A DNA stretch of 64,000 bases from Symbiodinium sp. CCMP2592 (lineage: Eukaryota > Sar > Dinophyceae > Suessiales > Symbiodiniaceae), in NCBI GenBank assembly GCA_905221615.1, contig CAJNDT010006008.1, positions 224,001-288,000 of the forward strand, given 5' to 3'. A model generated the notes under the pieces. That model did no database searches. It saw nothing but the letters and a program-made list of their open reading frames with translations, and was not told the origin of the DNA. A program made the translations under genes and the position numbers. Shown piece by piece: positions 12,200-23,330 of the stretch. Each line of letters opens with the position of its first letter. Positions within the stretch are counted from its first letter, which is position 1.

Positions 12200-13134
12200 C
12201 CCCCCTCTAAAGCCCTAAACTCCTAAATCCCAAAAGCCCCAAAGCCCCTGAAACCCGAAACCCCTGGAGCTGGCTCGGACCGAGGTTGCCTATCGTTGGC
12301 GCGACAACATTGAGATGAAGGGAAAGGGGAAGGCCTGGGCCTAACGGTTGTTTAAAAGGGATTAGGGTTTGGGGGTTAGTTGTTAAGGGGTGTTCAAGGG
12401 TTCCTTTTAGGATTCGTGTAGGTTTCTTTTGGGAGCGCGTTCTTTACCTCAGGGGAGGTCCTGGCTTTATGGGCGTTAGGTTCTTTTGGGGAGGGGTTCA
12501 AGCTTGAAGCCTTCGGTTCGAACCTATTCTTAGGCATTTCATGTAGTTCAGTGTTTTGGTTCATTTGGCCGTAAACCCTAAACTCCTAAACCCTGCAACC
12601 CCTAAACCCTGAACCCTATAGACCCTAAACTCCTAAACGCTAAACCTCGAAACTCTAACCATAAACCTCGATAAAAACCCCTAGACCTTTAACCCTTAAC
12701 CAGAAAGCTGACTGTCCTTCGCAAAGACCCTACAATCCAGGGTCTGGTCCGGGTTTCAGGTGTAGCTATGGGTTACAGTTAGTAAAGCTTAGCAGAACTG
12801 TGGGTTTAGGGTTTGGGGTCGAGGGTATAGGATTGAGGCTTTAAGGGTTTAGGGTTTGTTGAGGGTTGGAGTAGGAGTAGGATTGAGCGCACCAGCTGTT
12901 ACAGTGCCGTTTTGAGAAACGAGGGGATGGAATACTAAGCGCTGGGCTTCGAACCCCACATTTACATTGCCGTTCATGTCCCCATCTTCTGGCCAATGAT
13001 CTCATGCTTTAGAGTTCTGTTCCCCAATCGGGAAACTGTCCACGTTTAGTATTGGTGAACCTAAGCCCCAAAACCGCTAGATTAAATATCCCTAACTACC
13101 CCTACATCCACAAACCCCTAAACTCCTGATCCCA
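12200..13134. other. Non-coding, telomere-like words only
   Basis: Scattered CCCTAAA variants (12570-12700, 13030-13134) and unique text. No open frame of interest and no hairpin element noticed. Confidence 0.6.
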
Positions 13135-14050
13135 AACATCCTAAAGCTCTAACAACTTCTAAACCCTCAGTCCCAGACCTATAAGCCCCCTAAGCCCTCT
13201 AAACCCTCTAGACTCTAAACCCTAACTAAACCCTAGACTCTTTAAACCCTAAACCTTCTAAACCCTAAGCGCTCTAAACCCTAAACCCCCTAAACCCCCT
13301 AAACCCTAAACACCCTAAACTCTAAACCCTAACTAAACCCTAGACTCTTTAAACCCTAAACCTTCTAAACCCTAAGCGCTCTAAACCCTAAACACCCTAA
13401 ACTCCGTAAACTCCCTAAACACCCTAAACTCTAAACCCTAACTAAACCCTAGACTCTTTAAACCCTAAACCTTCTAAACCCTAAGCGCTCTAAACCCTAA
13501 ACCCCCTAAACCCCCTAAACCCTAAACACCCTAAACTCTAAACCCTAACTAAACCCTAGACTCTTTAAACCCTAAACCTTCTAAACCCTAAGCGCTCTAA
13601 ACCCTAAACTCCGTAAACTCCCTAAACACCCTAAACTCTAAACCCTAACTAAACCCTAGACTCTTTAAACCCTAAACCTTCTAAACCCTAAGCGCTCTAA
13701 ACCCTAAACCCCCTAAACCCTCCAAACCCTAAACACCCTAAACTCTAAACCCTAACTAAACCCTAGACTCTTTAAACCCTAAACCTTCTAAACCCTAAGC
13801 GCTCTAAACCCTAAACCCCCTAAACCCTCCAAACCCTAAACACCCTAAACTCTAAACCCTAACTAAACCCTAGACTCTTTAAACCCTAAACCTTCTAAAC
13901 CCTAAGCGCTCTAAACCCTAAACCCCCTAAACCCTCCAAACCCTAAACACCCTAAACTCCCTAAACCCCTTAAACCCCCTAAACACCCTAAACACCCTAA
14001 ACTCCCTAAACACCCTAAACACCCTAAACTCTAAACCCTAACTAAACCAG
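13135..14050. repeat. Higher-order telomere-derived array, ~107-bp unit
   Basis: CCCTAAA-type words are organised into a longer unit containing the markers AACTAAACCCTAGACTCTTT, then AACCTTCT, then AAGCGCTCT. The marker AAACCCTAACTAAACC starts at about 13217, 13324, 13433, 13540, 13640, 13747, 13854 and 14033, giving spacings of 107, 109, 107, 100, 107, 107 and a longer last interval. The unit amplified as a block after the basic 7-mer had diverged. Confidence 0.9.
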
Positions 14051-14105
14051 GTACCCACCTGGCTGCTCGGATCTTCGGAGGACGCCTTGCGCATGGGGGA
14101 GGGTC

Positions 14106-14168
14106 TTCGGGGTTTAGGGTTTAGGGTTTAGGGGGTTTAGGGTTTAGGGTTTAGGGTTTAGGGTTAGG
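14106..14168. repeat. TTTAGGG array in the opposite orientation
   Basis: About eight TTTAGGG units, mostly perfect, begin some 55 bp after the C-rich higher-order array ends. The intervening GC-rich unique segment is at 14050-14105. The order is C-rich then G-rich. Confidence 0.9.
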
Positions 14169-14704
14169 GTGGGCTTTTCGCAGTTCCCTTTCGGATTTTG
14201 AGGCTTGTTTAAGAGGTTTTAGGGTTAAGGCTTTTCGGATTTTTTTGGGGGGGAGGTTAGGATTTCTTACGGGTGAGGGTTCTGTGTTTTTTGTAAGGGT
14301 TCCATTTCCATTCGTTGAAGGATTTAGGGTTTACGGTTGTTTGGTTTTGTGTGGGTTCCTTGTTTGAGGGTTCCGGGCTTGGTGGCGCCTCGAGGAGTGC
14401 CGTTGTTTTAGAGTTTTGGGGGTATAGGGTAGTAGCTTACGTTTCCGTTAGGGTTGAATTTCAATTCCTGAGTTCTCCCCCCTGGTGCATGAGAAGTGTC
14501 CTCAGTTCCTGCATTGCACAGCTTTTCACACAAATCCGGAACTGTCTGAGAAACGAACACCACTGCAGTCTGTAAGCCTTTAATCAAACTTTAATCACTT
14601 CCAGCTGGTCGTATCGAGAAAACCCTAAATTAGTAACATGTTTCGAACAGTCAGACTGAAAGCATCACCACCGTTTAATGCCTATTTCCGGTTAGGGTTC
14701 AGGG

Positions 14705-14875
14705 GCAAGAACAAGAGCAGGAGCAAGAGCAACAGCCACAGAAGGGGCAAGCTCACGAACTTGAGCAAGAGCATCAGCAAGGGCCAAGAGCAGGAGCAAC
14801 AGCAGAAGCAAGATCAGGGGCAACAGCAAGAGCAAGAGCAAAATCTGGGAGCTAAGAAACAGGACAGCAAGAGCA
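14705..14875 (+). repeat. Low-complexity AGCAAG/CAAGAG tract
   Basis: Purine-rich imperfect hexamer repeats (GCAAGAGCAAGAGCA, GGAGCAACAGCAGAAGC). One frame is open for 100 codons and would give a Lys/Ser/Gln/Asn-rich low-complexity peptide. Without flanking conserved sequence I treat this as a simple repeat and not a gene. Confidence 0.7.
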
Positions 14876-16792
14876 AGAACACGCTTCTATGCCGTTTGAT
14901 ACTCAGGGATGCGACTATATGCAATCCTGAAGCCAGCTAGCCTAAACCCTTGAAGCTCCAAAATCCTTAAAAACCCACAACCCCAAAAGACCCTGATATA
15001 GGGGCCTGAAGACTTACCAGTGGTATTCCTCAAAGTTCCTAGTGTGTGTGTGTATATATATATATATGTATATGTATTCCGACACACCCCATGGCCCGAC
15101 ACTAATTCTTACAGACGCTTATCATACAGTCGATCAGCCCTGTACAGAACTTTTCGACATGAATCTTTTCGCAAAACCCATAGAAAAAGAAACTAACCGC
15201 CCGTAGAACTTGAAAGGCACATTTTACAAAGTCCAGTAAAAACAACAAAAACCTATTCTGACCATAAAGGCCAAGCCTTGAGACTCGTCTCATCGCAGGG
15301 TTAAGGGTTTGGGGTTTAGGGGTTAAGGGCTTTAGGGTTTAGCGGTTTAGGGGTTTAGGGGTTTGGGGGTTTAGAAGTTTAGGGGCAGGCCTCGCCAGCA
15401 TCAGGGCCTCAGCCCTCTCCGCAGGGGGCCCAGTAGGACCAAGGATTTCTCAGTGGCCCTGCAGGCGTTTAGCCTCCTTTCGGTGCTTGTTTAGGCTTTT
15501 GTGTTCGGAGTTTAGAGGGGATTTGGGGTTCAGGTTCTTCAGGGGGGGTTATAGTAGGGGTTTGGGGGTGCTGGGGGTTAGTAGGGCGGGTTGGGAGTGG
15601 GTGGAGGTGCAGCGCTTGGGTTTATAGGGTTCTGGGCGCTGGCTTTCAGATGACGAATCTATGTGTCCGATCTTTCTTGGAGGGTGGAGGAGGGTGGGTT
15701 GAATTTTCATCGGCGCGTGCCACGCAGCTGCCGGGATCTCGAGGGCATGCTCGTGGGGCTGGACACATGTTTAGAAGTTGTTAGGTACGGCCGTGGGTCT
15801 AGCGGTGCCGTTGACAATCTGAGTCGGATCGTGGATGATCGTGGCCACGCGAATGCCAGCACGAAATGACCCATAACTGCCCAAATCCCGAAGAGCTGTA
15901 AATCCCTGAACGAGGAGAAGCGCTCTGCAAAACGGTATGGAACTTTTGAACCTTCGTATCGCATTATGAAGAAGCTTTTGCGGAAAAGGCCCGAATCAAT
16001 CGGGAGATCGTGGAAGAAAGATCCGGACGGTAAGATGAAGGATCCCACGGATTCCTGAGTTCCTTTTTCTTCGGCACTTGTCGTGCGATAAAAGGTTTAG
16101 ATCAGATAGCCGATGGCAGAGCTTTAAACCTGTTGGCTATGTAAATCCAGTCTTTCTTCTAAGAAAGTTTGAACTTTCTTGGGCCCGGTTATTGAGGAAG
16201 AGCGAGACCGAAGCTACAGCATAATATAATGGCTTGAATCAGTACCAATACTGTTTTGAATATACCACGATTCCCATAGTTTAGGGTCCTTAAGGTCATG
16301 CAGGATTTATGTCATAAGCCGTAGTTATAGTATTATATTCTCATTATTAAGGCCCCTATATTTCTGAAATCGAGAGGGAAGTTGAGCCTTTACGGTTTCC
16401 TTTGTCAGACTCGAAGCCCAGCTATCTCCCGGCGCTGTATAACCGTAATAGCTATAATAACCCGATAACGCTAAAGCCCGTGACTCTATAAACCCTACAC
16501 CCCTAAACCGTAAATCCTTAAATGCCTAAATCCCTCAACCCTAAACCCAGCTCTAGTTCAGGGCACCGCCTTCCCCGCCGCCTCCGAAGCCCAAAAAAGC
16601 TGCTGAGGCGTGGCTTTCGTGGTCTGAAACCCCTGAAAGGTTTAGAACTAAGGGCCTATAGAGGTTAGGGCTTATAGGGTTCAGGGTGTCTGCAACTCCT
16701 GAATCCTGAACCCTGAACCCTACCATCCCAACAAGAGCATTTCCTGCAACTCTCCGTGAATTCTAGCTTAGAACCTCCAAAGGAATCCACAA

Positions 16793-16935
16793 TATAGAAC
16801 CCTATGGAACCCTTAAAGGGGGCCCGATTATGGAATCCTAGCGTACCCGTAAAGCGGCACCCTATTACAGAACCCTTTAGTATAAAGGGGACCCGATTAT
16901 AGAGCCCTGTAGTACCCTTAAGGGGTCCATCTTCT
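16793..16935. repeat. ~35-bp tandem repeat, four diverged copies
   Basis: Units beginning TATAGAACCC, TATGGAATCC, TTACAGAACCC and TATAGAGCCC start at about 16793, 16829, 16864 and 16898. Each contains a TTAAAGGGG-type block followed by CCCGAT or a variant. Confidence 0.6.
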
Positions 16936-17246
16936 GGTCGGACTTCGTGTTCAGCGGTTTGGGGTTTAGGGTTTAGGGTAGGGTTTAGGGTCGTTCCGGG
17001 GGTACAACACGTAGGTAACATAGGTAGTATGGGGGTCTGAGTGACTGATGCTGCAGTATTCCTTACGGGGTTCTGTTGTATCTATGGCAGAACATACCCC
17101 ACAGCCCAGTTCTAAGTCTTGAGCCCGCATCTTAAAACCTGTATATGCATGTTTCTTAAAGTTAGCACAAAGCTCATGCATAGAATCGCGCACAGAACTC
17201 CGGAAGAGACCCTATCCAATGCGTCAGGACTCTGCATGTAGTACTG

Positions 17247-17331
17247 TTGATGATATAAATCCTGCATTACCCATAATAGGGAATTACCACTATTCCCATA
17301 GATTAGGTCCCTAAATTTATACCATCAACCG
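17247..17331. mobile_element. Short inverted-repeat element
   Basis: Left arm GTTGATGATATAAAT and right arm ATTTATACCATCAAC enclose about 55 bp containing CCCATAATAGGGAATTACCA. MITE-like, non-coding. Confidence 0.5.
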
Positions 17332-18432
17332 TATCCTGCACAGACTCGACGCCGCGTGAGCTTTGCGGAGGACTGCAGGCTACCCTGAGTTTAAATCTCG
17401 GATTTCTTATTGCATTAGGGTTCAGGGTTGTTCGATGCTTTTCAGTAGGGTTTAATTGTTCAGTAGGGTTTAGAGCTTAGGGTGTAGAGTTTAGGGTTTA
17501 GGGTTTTCAGTAGGGTTCATGGCAGTGGGTTTAAGGTCTTGCTTCGTTTTGAGGTGCAAGATGGAGAGAGGAGTAAGTTTGGAGTTTCGGTTTTGTAGTA
17601 AAGAAGTTTGGGACCTTTTGAGGTTTGGGCGTAGAGTTTCGGGTACAGCACTTCGAGAATTTGAATTGAAGCGCAGGGAGCAAACTCCCATGCAGCATCT
17701 TTCTTGCTAGCTGCCCAGGTAACCGGGTAACCTTGATTTGGGGCTTACATGATTTCCCAGACACAGAAAGTTAGCTGATGTTTGGACCAGGGAGTTCAAC
17801 AACAAATTGCTTCACGACTCTCAACGAAGAGTGGCGTCTTCGGGCTCGAAATCAAGGCCCTGAATCATGAGGAACACTGGTGTTCATTACAGGATAACTG
17901 TTTGAGAGAATCGCCGCCCCAAGCCACTCTAGTGACTCTAGTGGTGTGTTATATGCACAGCTACAGCTGAATCCTTGAGGTTTCAGTTTTGCTGATGTCG
18001 GGAACACACTCGACTTTGGACCCAGTGCCCTAAATGCTCGGTTTTAGAATTTTCGGGCTGGGAGTCTGGAGCTGAAAGTGCTACAAGGAGTTGGTAGGTT
18101 CTGCTCCATGCCCTTGACTGTTGGCTTACAGGCGCACTGAATGCCGGACACCTTGCGACCAGGCTAAAGGTTTGAGGTGTAAGGTTGACTTCAAACTCTA
18201 GACTGTACCTTTGACCCCAAACCCTACAAAAGAGTGGGTTATCACCCCTTAATTAGGGGGTCGAACCCTTAAAAAGGTAGGTGTTTGGATCCCCAGGTAC
18301 AGTATGTATGCAATAAACCCAGTGTTTGCACAGTATCCCTGATCCCTTGCACCGAAACGCGCTGAATGTGTACCCTGTGTCACAGCATGATCCCAAAGAA
18401 ATGTCCCCTAAGCCCTATAAGCCCGACCCTAA

Positions 18433-18494
18433 ATAAGAGGTGCCGTACTATAATAGGGACCCAAAAAAGGGACCATAATTTTGACAACCACCCA
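18433..18494. mobile_element. Truncated MITE-like element with TGACAACCACCCA end
   Basis: Only one arm is present (GGGACCATAATTTTGACAAC then CACCCA). It matches the right ends of the full copies at 22627-22728 and 24454-24557. The other arm is missing, so this is a solo or truncated copy. Confidence 0.55.
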
Positions 18495-19279
18495 TATTAG
18501 GGACCCTATTATGATTTAAGGAAGATACCTTTATGAAGGGACATTGGAGTCTGGGCAGGTCCTCTGTCTCTTCGTCCGAGCGGCCCTCGCTGACAAAGCT
18601 TTGCAGCGACACGGCCGAGGTGGGACGACGGGTTTACTCCAAAAGGCCCCTGAACGTTTGCGGGGCCTATTAAGGTCGCGAATATTCCTTGAGGGTTAAT
18701 CATTATTCCCAACCTGTAAAAATCCTAGGTCTTACGGCCCGAAGGCCCTGTACGCCTCCAAAAGCCCTGAAAGGTGACGAAGACTACGGAGAACAGCGAC
18801 TCGGATTCGGCCTCTGCGCACTTGGCCAAGAAGCTTTCCCTGAGGCGATCGCCACGGGTTTAGGCTTTGGAGTTACTATGGTTTAGGGTTTGGGGTTTAT
18901 ATTTACTAGCATTGTGGGTGTGTGTTGGGATTAGATTTAGGGGTGCAGGCGGGGTTTTCGACGGCCTTCGCCCCGCATATTCGTCCGATGAAGCTCTGAA
19001 GAAGGATTGAAATGTCACTAAACCCAAGGACTCCCAGTTTAGGGTTCAGGGCCCGTGTGAAATTGCAGGTTTTTGGTAACTTTGACTCAGCAGCGGTGTT
19101 TGCTCTGTATCCCGGCGTCAAAACCAGTGCTTTGCAAGGACGCTTCAGTGCTTTGGAGAAGGTAGGGCCAATCGCACCTGCGACCCTGTATTGAGGTCAA
19201 GCCCCGAAGCCTCAAAAGCCACGAAAATCTAGACTGATATACTACTGCAGAGTTTTCTCAGCGCAAAGTTTCCAAGCTC

Positions 19280-19373
19280 TACCTTAACCCTGAAGAACCT
19301 ACCCTTTTAGGGTTCTTTACTATGATTTCTTTATACAAGTCCTTAGACAGGTAGGTTCTTCGGGGTTAGGGTA
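19280..19373. mobile_element. MITE-like inverted repeat, GAAGAACCTACC ends
   Basis: Left: TAACCCTGAAGAACCTACCC. Right: GGTAGGTTCTTCGGGGTTA. Long, nearly perfect arms around CTTTACTATGATTTCTTTATAC. Same family as 4400-4492, 35630-35720 and a decayed copy near 31911-31994. Confidence 0.7.
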
Positions 19374-20458
19374 ACTAAACCCTAATCTAACCTCCTCAAC
19401 CCGAAGATTCGATCCTGCGAACTCTGAATCGCACCACTGAACCCTGGTGTTTAGGTATTAAGGACAAGAACCCCCTTAAACGAAGAACAAGCCTAGACCC
19501 GGAAATCCAACCCTGAAATCTTAAACCCCAAACCCAACACCCTAAATCCCGAAATTTCTAACTAATATACCCTGAACCTTGGTTGAAGGAGCCGAGAGAA
19601 CGGCGACTCGCGACGGAAGCGGCACACGTCCAGGCCAGTCTGGTACAAAAGCATACAGTTATTTCTATGGTCTTCTTAGGAATGTTTTTGTCATTATTTA
19701 CGATCATATAAAACCCAAGAGAATATTAACAAATATCATGTTTATTATGGTTCTAAGGGGGGTATAGATTTGGTAGTTATTTGTTTTAGGGTTTAGGGCA
19801 GCCTAAGTTACAAGTAGGCTATAATAAGTATTAGCCCACTTACGGGAATGGTAACCCCGATACTAACCTACTTGCTAAGTCTCATGATCGATTCAGGAAG
19901 GTCACGGATCTCGCTGTTTTTGGTCCAGCATCTTCGAGTAAGAGTTTGGAAAGTAGCCGCCTATCGGAAAAGGCATAGGCCCCTATCGCATAGGGGTCTA
20001 TCGGAAAAGGCATAGACCCCTATTCCCAGCGGCCTACCCACTAGGCCAGAGACCCCTATCGATGGGGGTCTATGGGGAGTCGGATAGGTATCTATGGCCA
20101 GGGGTGTGTCACAGGTGGGATAGGGGTCTATACATACGGGTCTATGGCTGGGGGTAGACCCCTATAAGGCGCATAGACTAGACCCCTATCGTTTTGCGAT
20201 AGGGGTCTATACACCAGCTCCTCCCTTTATAAGGGAGCGAGTGCAGGAAGCAATGAATCAAATGCATACGCACAAACAATTGCACAGCGAAACTCACAGG
20301 AACGGCTCGTTCTGCAGTCGGTCCGTCAGTCACTACACGAGCATGCCGGTCTGTCACTCAGTCGGTCGGTCGGTTGAGCCATGCACCGAGCACCATGCAG
20401 ACAGTCGATCGGGCAGTCGGTCAGTCGGTCTGCCATTTTTTGTGATAAAGGAAGAGCC

Positions 20459-20690
20459 GGCATCGCCAAATGAGGGGTGCTTAAGATATATGGTAAACCG
20501 GGGCGTGCTTCAGGTATGTGGTGGACCGTTGTCGCCAAATGTGGGGTCATGTTTAAGAAAGATGATGAACCGGCATCCAGTGAGGGGGCGTGTTTTAAAT
20601 ATACGACGACCTGTTATCGCCAAACGAGGGGGCATGTTTAAGACAAATGATGAGCCGTTATCGCCAAATGAAGGGGCATGGTCAAGAGAT
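20459..20690 (+). repeat. ~43-bp tandem repeat inside the 1.5-kb element
   Basis: Imperfect copies of CCGTTATCGCCAAATGAGGG followed by GCATGTTTAAGA-type text occur with markers near 20464, 20533, 20575, 20618 and 20662. Spacing is close to 43 bp or about twice that. Confidence 0.65.
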
Positions 20691-20807
20691 ATGAAATTGG
20701 AATCACCAACTAAGGAGGCGGCGTGTGTAAGAGCAAAACATGCGAATGTAGCGAGCGATAGTGTCCATGCGCACTCACAGACAGCTGCGCAACAGGGTCT
20801 ATGTATA

Positions 20808-20971
20808 ATCATTCGAAGGTTTTGTTCCGCGCTTGGACAGGGCAAAGAAGTAGGGTTTGTGGAAGAACCGTTCAGGGGTCATATGTCAAATCATTCGAAG
20901 GTCTTGTTCCGCGCTTGGACAGGGCAAAGAAGTAGGGTTTGTGGCAGAACCGTTCAAGGGTTTGGGTATCA
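20808..20971 (+). repeat. 82-bp tandem duplication inside the 1.5-kb element
   Basis: ATCATTCGAAGGTTTTGTTC begins at 20808 and ATCATTCGAAGGTCTTGTTC at 20890. The two 82-bp copies differ at only a few positions, so the duplication is recent. Confidence 0.9.
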
Positions 20972-22626
20972 GGGTTCTGAACCTTGCTTCGGCAAACCCT
21001 ACTTCCTTCACATTCCCGCATGCTCTGCTACTCCAGTGGCTGCATGAGATGGAGGCTCCTAGCTGCGAGAAAGCCGTGCGCGAAAGCTAGTAGGTCGTGG
21101 CTACTGCACAAGTCAAAAGTGCTTCAAAAAGGACAAGGAAAGGCATAGGGGCCTATTGCTTGAGAGATAGGCCCTATCGCGATCGGGATAGGGGGCTATG
21201 GAAAATCGATAGGGGCCTATGCTGCATAGGGGGCTAGCCTAAGTAGAGGTAGGGCCTATCTATAGGTCTGTACGAGTTCCCGTAGGGGTCTATCACTGGG
21301 GGCCTATCGGAAAATGCATAGGGTCTATCTGTCGGGGTTTGTGGCCGCGGGAGGGGTCGGGCACATAGGGGTCAAAAGGAAAAGCATAGGGGTTTGTATA
21401 GGGGTCTATGGACGCCTATGGTAGGGGGCTACTTTCCACACTCATCTTCGCGGTGCGGATAGGGCGGGGCGGGGTGCGGGGAACGTCGGGTAGGGTTTAG
21501 GGTTTAGAGTGCGGAACACACTTGGGCAAATGGCCTTTGGAGGCCTTCATTAACTTCAACCCTAAATCCTAGGATCTAAAGCACGTCAGGGATATCTCTT
21601 GATCAAGAATCCCTGATAACGGACCTGGAGCCCTCGTTGCACCGTATGTGTGGTGGTTGCACTATGACTGAGGGAGCCTAAGGCAAGCCGAAAGAGTTGA
21701 GGTAAGCACCTTATTAATTAGAGTAGGGTTTTGGGGGCTCCGTATTCTAATTATAGTCTAGTATACTCCCAGACCCGTTTCTAATCATTAAGGCCCCTAC
21801 ACTAGCTCAACCCGCATTCGGTCCCTTTTCCTTCGCCCCCTTCAACCCTCCCTTGCAAAAGGTCTCCGTCAGACCAGGCGGGGCTTTGGACGGATCTCCT
21901 TCGTTAGGGAAGTTCAGGGTGTAGGGCTCCTGTAGAGAATTGTACCATAATGAAGAGTGTGGTGATGATGAGACTTGGAGTCCCTTCACACTCTTCTACC
22001 AGTAGCTTTCATGACTCGTTGTCGAACCCCTACTTTTGTCCATGTTGCTTGTGGCTGATCTTAGTTGTTCTTGCTTCAGTTGAGGTGTTTTAACCAGTAC
22101 CTGCATTAAACCTTTGGGTGTAAGCTTTTCGGGTTCAAATTTAGGTTTCGGGCTTAAGGTTTGTATAACAGTGATCGTGAAAGCTTTGTTGTGGGGCCTG
22201 AGCATTTCCGTTTCTATTCCTGAGGGTTCGTTGGTATCCTGATACACGCCCCAAACACTGTTCTAACTTTCAAGGCCCCTTTTCTTCAGGGCTGAGTAGG
22301 GTTCTGTTGTTCCGTCGGGGCACAACCCATCCGACTGGTACGAACTAACCAGGCCCTCTCTCAAGCTAGCATGACCCTCAACCCTAAACCCTACCCTCTT
22401 TCGACGAATTCTGACGGTCGTACGGATTTTATCTGAGTGAAAAGTTTTTTTCCGACCAGTAGGCTGTGGGGTAGGTGCAAGATGCAGTGTAGTATCTTCA
22501 GTACTGAAGCCTTGATGCTGAGGAAATGTTTTGTATCCCTTACAGCGTAACTGCTAGGCCAGACTGGTAGCAACCGGGGTTTAGGGTTTAAAGACAAGAG
22601 CCCATCAGTCCACAGCTCCAGATAGC

Positions 22627-22728
22627 TGGGTGGTTGTCAATTTTCGGGTCCCTTTTTGGGTCCTTAGTATAATACGGCACCTAGTATTTAGGGTACCCCA
22701 AAGGGACCATAATTGTGACAAGCACCCA
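22627..22728. mobile_element. MITE-like element, TGGGTGGTTGTCA ends
   Basis: Left TGGGTGGTTGTCAATTTTCG; right GGGACCATAATTGTGACAAG then CACCCA. The interior contains AATACGGCACCTAGTATTTA, shared with the copy at 24454-24557. 102 bp. Confidence 0.8.
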
Positions 22729-22814
22729 GCTGAGGGTTAAGGGCTTAGGGTTGAGATGGCTATTGCAGGCCGCTGGTTGACACACTCTCTCTTTCTTTAA
22801 AGGCTTCAACATCA

Positions 22815-22902
22815 GGATCCAAACTATCATGCTTTAAAGTAAGGGATAGAGACCCCTGACTTAATACATCTCTTACCTTAAGAGGCGTGATAATTGGGAT
22901 CC
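22815..22902. mobile_element. Short inverted-repeat element with GGATCC ends
   Basis: The left arm GGATCCAAACTATCATGC continues to AGTAAGGGAT. The right arm ATCTCTTACCTTAAGAGGCG continues to GATAATTGGGATCC. The two arms of about 33 bp are imperfect reverse complements. Confidence 0.6.
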
Positions 22903-23210
22903 GACTATACAGCCCTGGAAGGACGGGGTGTTGATTAACAGGAATCCGAGTCCTGTCCTGAGTCATCTTCTGGGCACTGTGACACCAAATAATCCAAAAG
23001 GGTAATCGATTCCATCAGAAACTGGGCAAGTAAGCTTTTAAACCACAGCGAGCTAAGCCTGCATACTGTCACTATGCGCTCGTGATGACAAGTTCAGCCT
23101 GTCCAAGACCCGAAAGCCCAAAGGCGAAAGCATTCTCATCCCGCCCTTAACCCTAAACCTTAAGCCCTAAACCCTTATAAACCCCAAACCATCTCAAACT
23201 CAAACCCCTA

Positions 23211-23330
23211 CTTGGAGGATCATGGGACTGAGTAAGAATGGTTATAAGTACCTTAATTGGGGTTATAAGCAATTATAAGTATAGTTACCTTAATTATAAC
23301 CCTAGTTACTAAGTCCCATGATCCTCTAAG
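23211..23330. mobile_element. MITE-like element, CTTGGAGGATCATGGGACT ends, TA-flanked
   Basis: Starts CTTGGAGGATCATGGGACTG and ends AGTCCCATGATCCTCTAAG, with TA on both sides as in Tc1/mariner-type insertions. The interior has repeated GGTTATAAGTA text. 120 bp. Confidence 0.8.

Larger units (their letters stand above)
14170..19928. other. Non-coding DNA with telomere-like words and simple repeats
   Basis: No gene can be supported. The stretch contains a CAAGAG-type low-complexity tract (14705-14875), TTTAGGG-like patches (15300-15375, 16960-16990, 17480-17510), a ~35-bp tandem repeat (16793-16935), inverted repeats at 17247-17331, 18433-18494 and 19280-19373, and otherwise unique-looking sequence without long open frames. 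Confidence 0.6.
19937..21442. mobile_element. Non-autonomous DNA transposon with foldback-like arms and 8-bp flanking repeat
   Basis: The octamer CATCTTCG is directly repeated at 19929-19936 and 21443-21450. Between these, the ends are inverted: AGTTTGGAAAGTAGCC on the left and, read on the other strand, AGTGTGGAAAGTAGCC on the right (the left has about 6 extra bp outside it). Both arms, roughly 19960-20225 and 21140-21430, are packed with the near-palindrome ATAGGGGTCTAT and its variants, as in foldback elements whose inverted arms are built of short repeats. The centre has two tandem repeats and an open frame of 268 codons (20241-21047) with no recognisable domain; it is rich in His, Ser and Arg and is probably not a transposase. 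An 8-bp duplication would fit hAT-type insertion (inference). Confidence 0.7.

Noticed and set aside
13135-14168. Ancient telomere-telomere fusion
   Set aside because: A fusion should read TTTAGGG then CCCTAAA on the + strand. Here the order is CCCTAAA then TTTAGGG, with higher-order structure, so this is interstitial satellite.
20241-21047. 268-codon frame as a transposase
   Set aside because: It lacks catalytic or zinc-finger motifs and is made largely of two tandem repeats; kept only as cargo of the 1.5-kb element.
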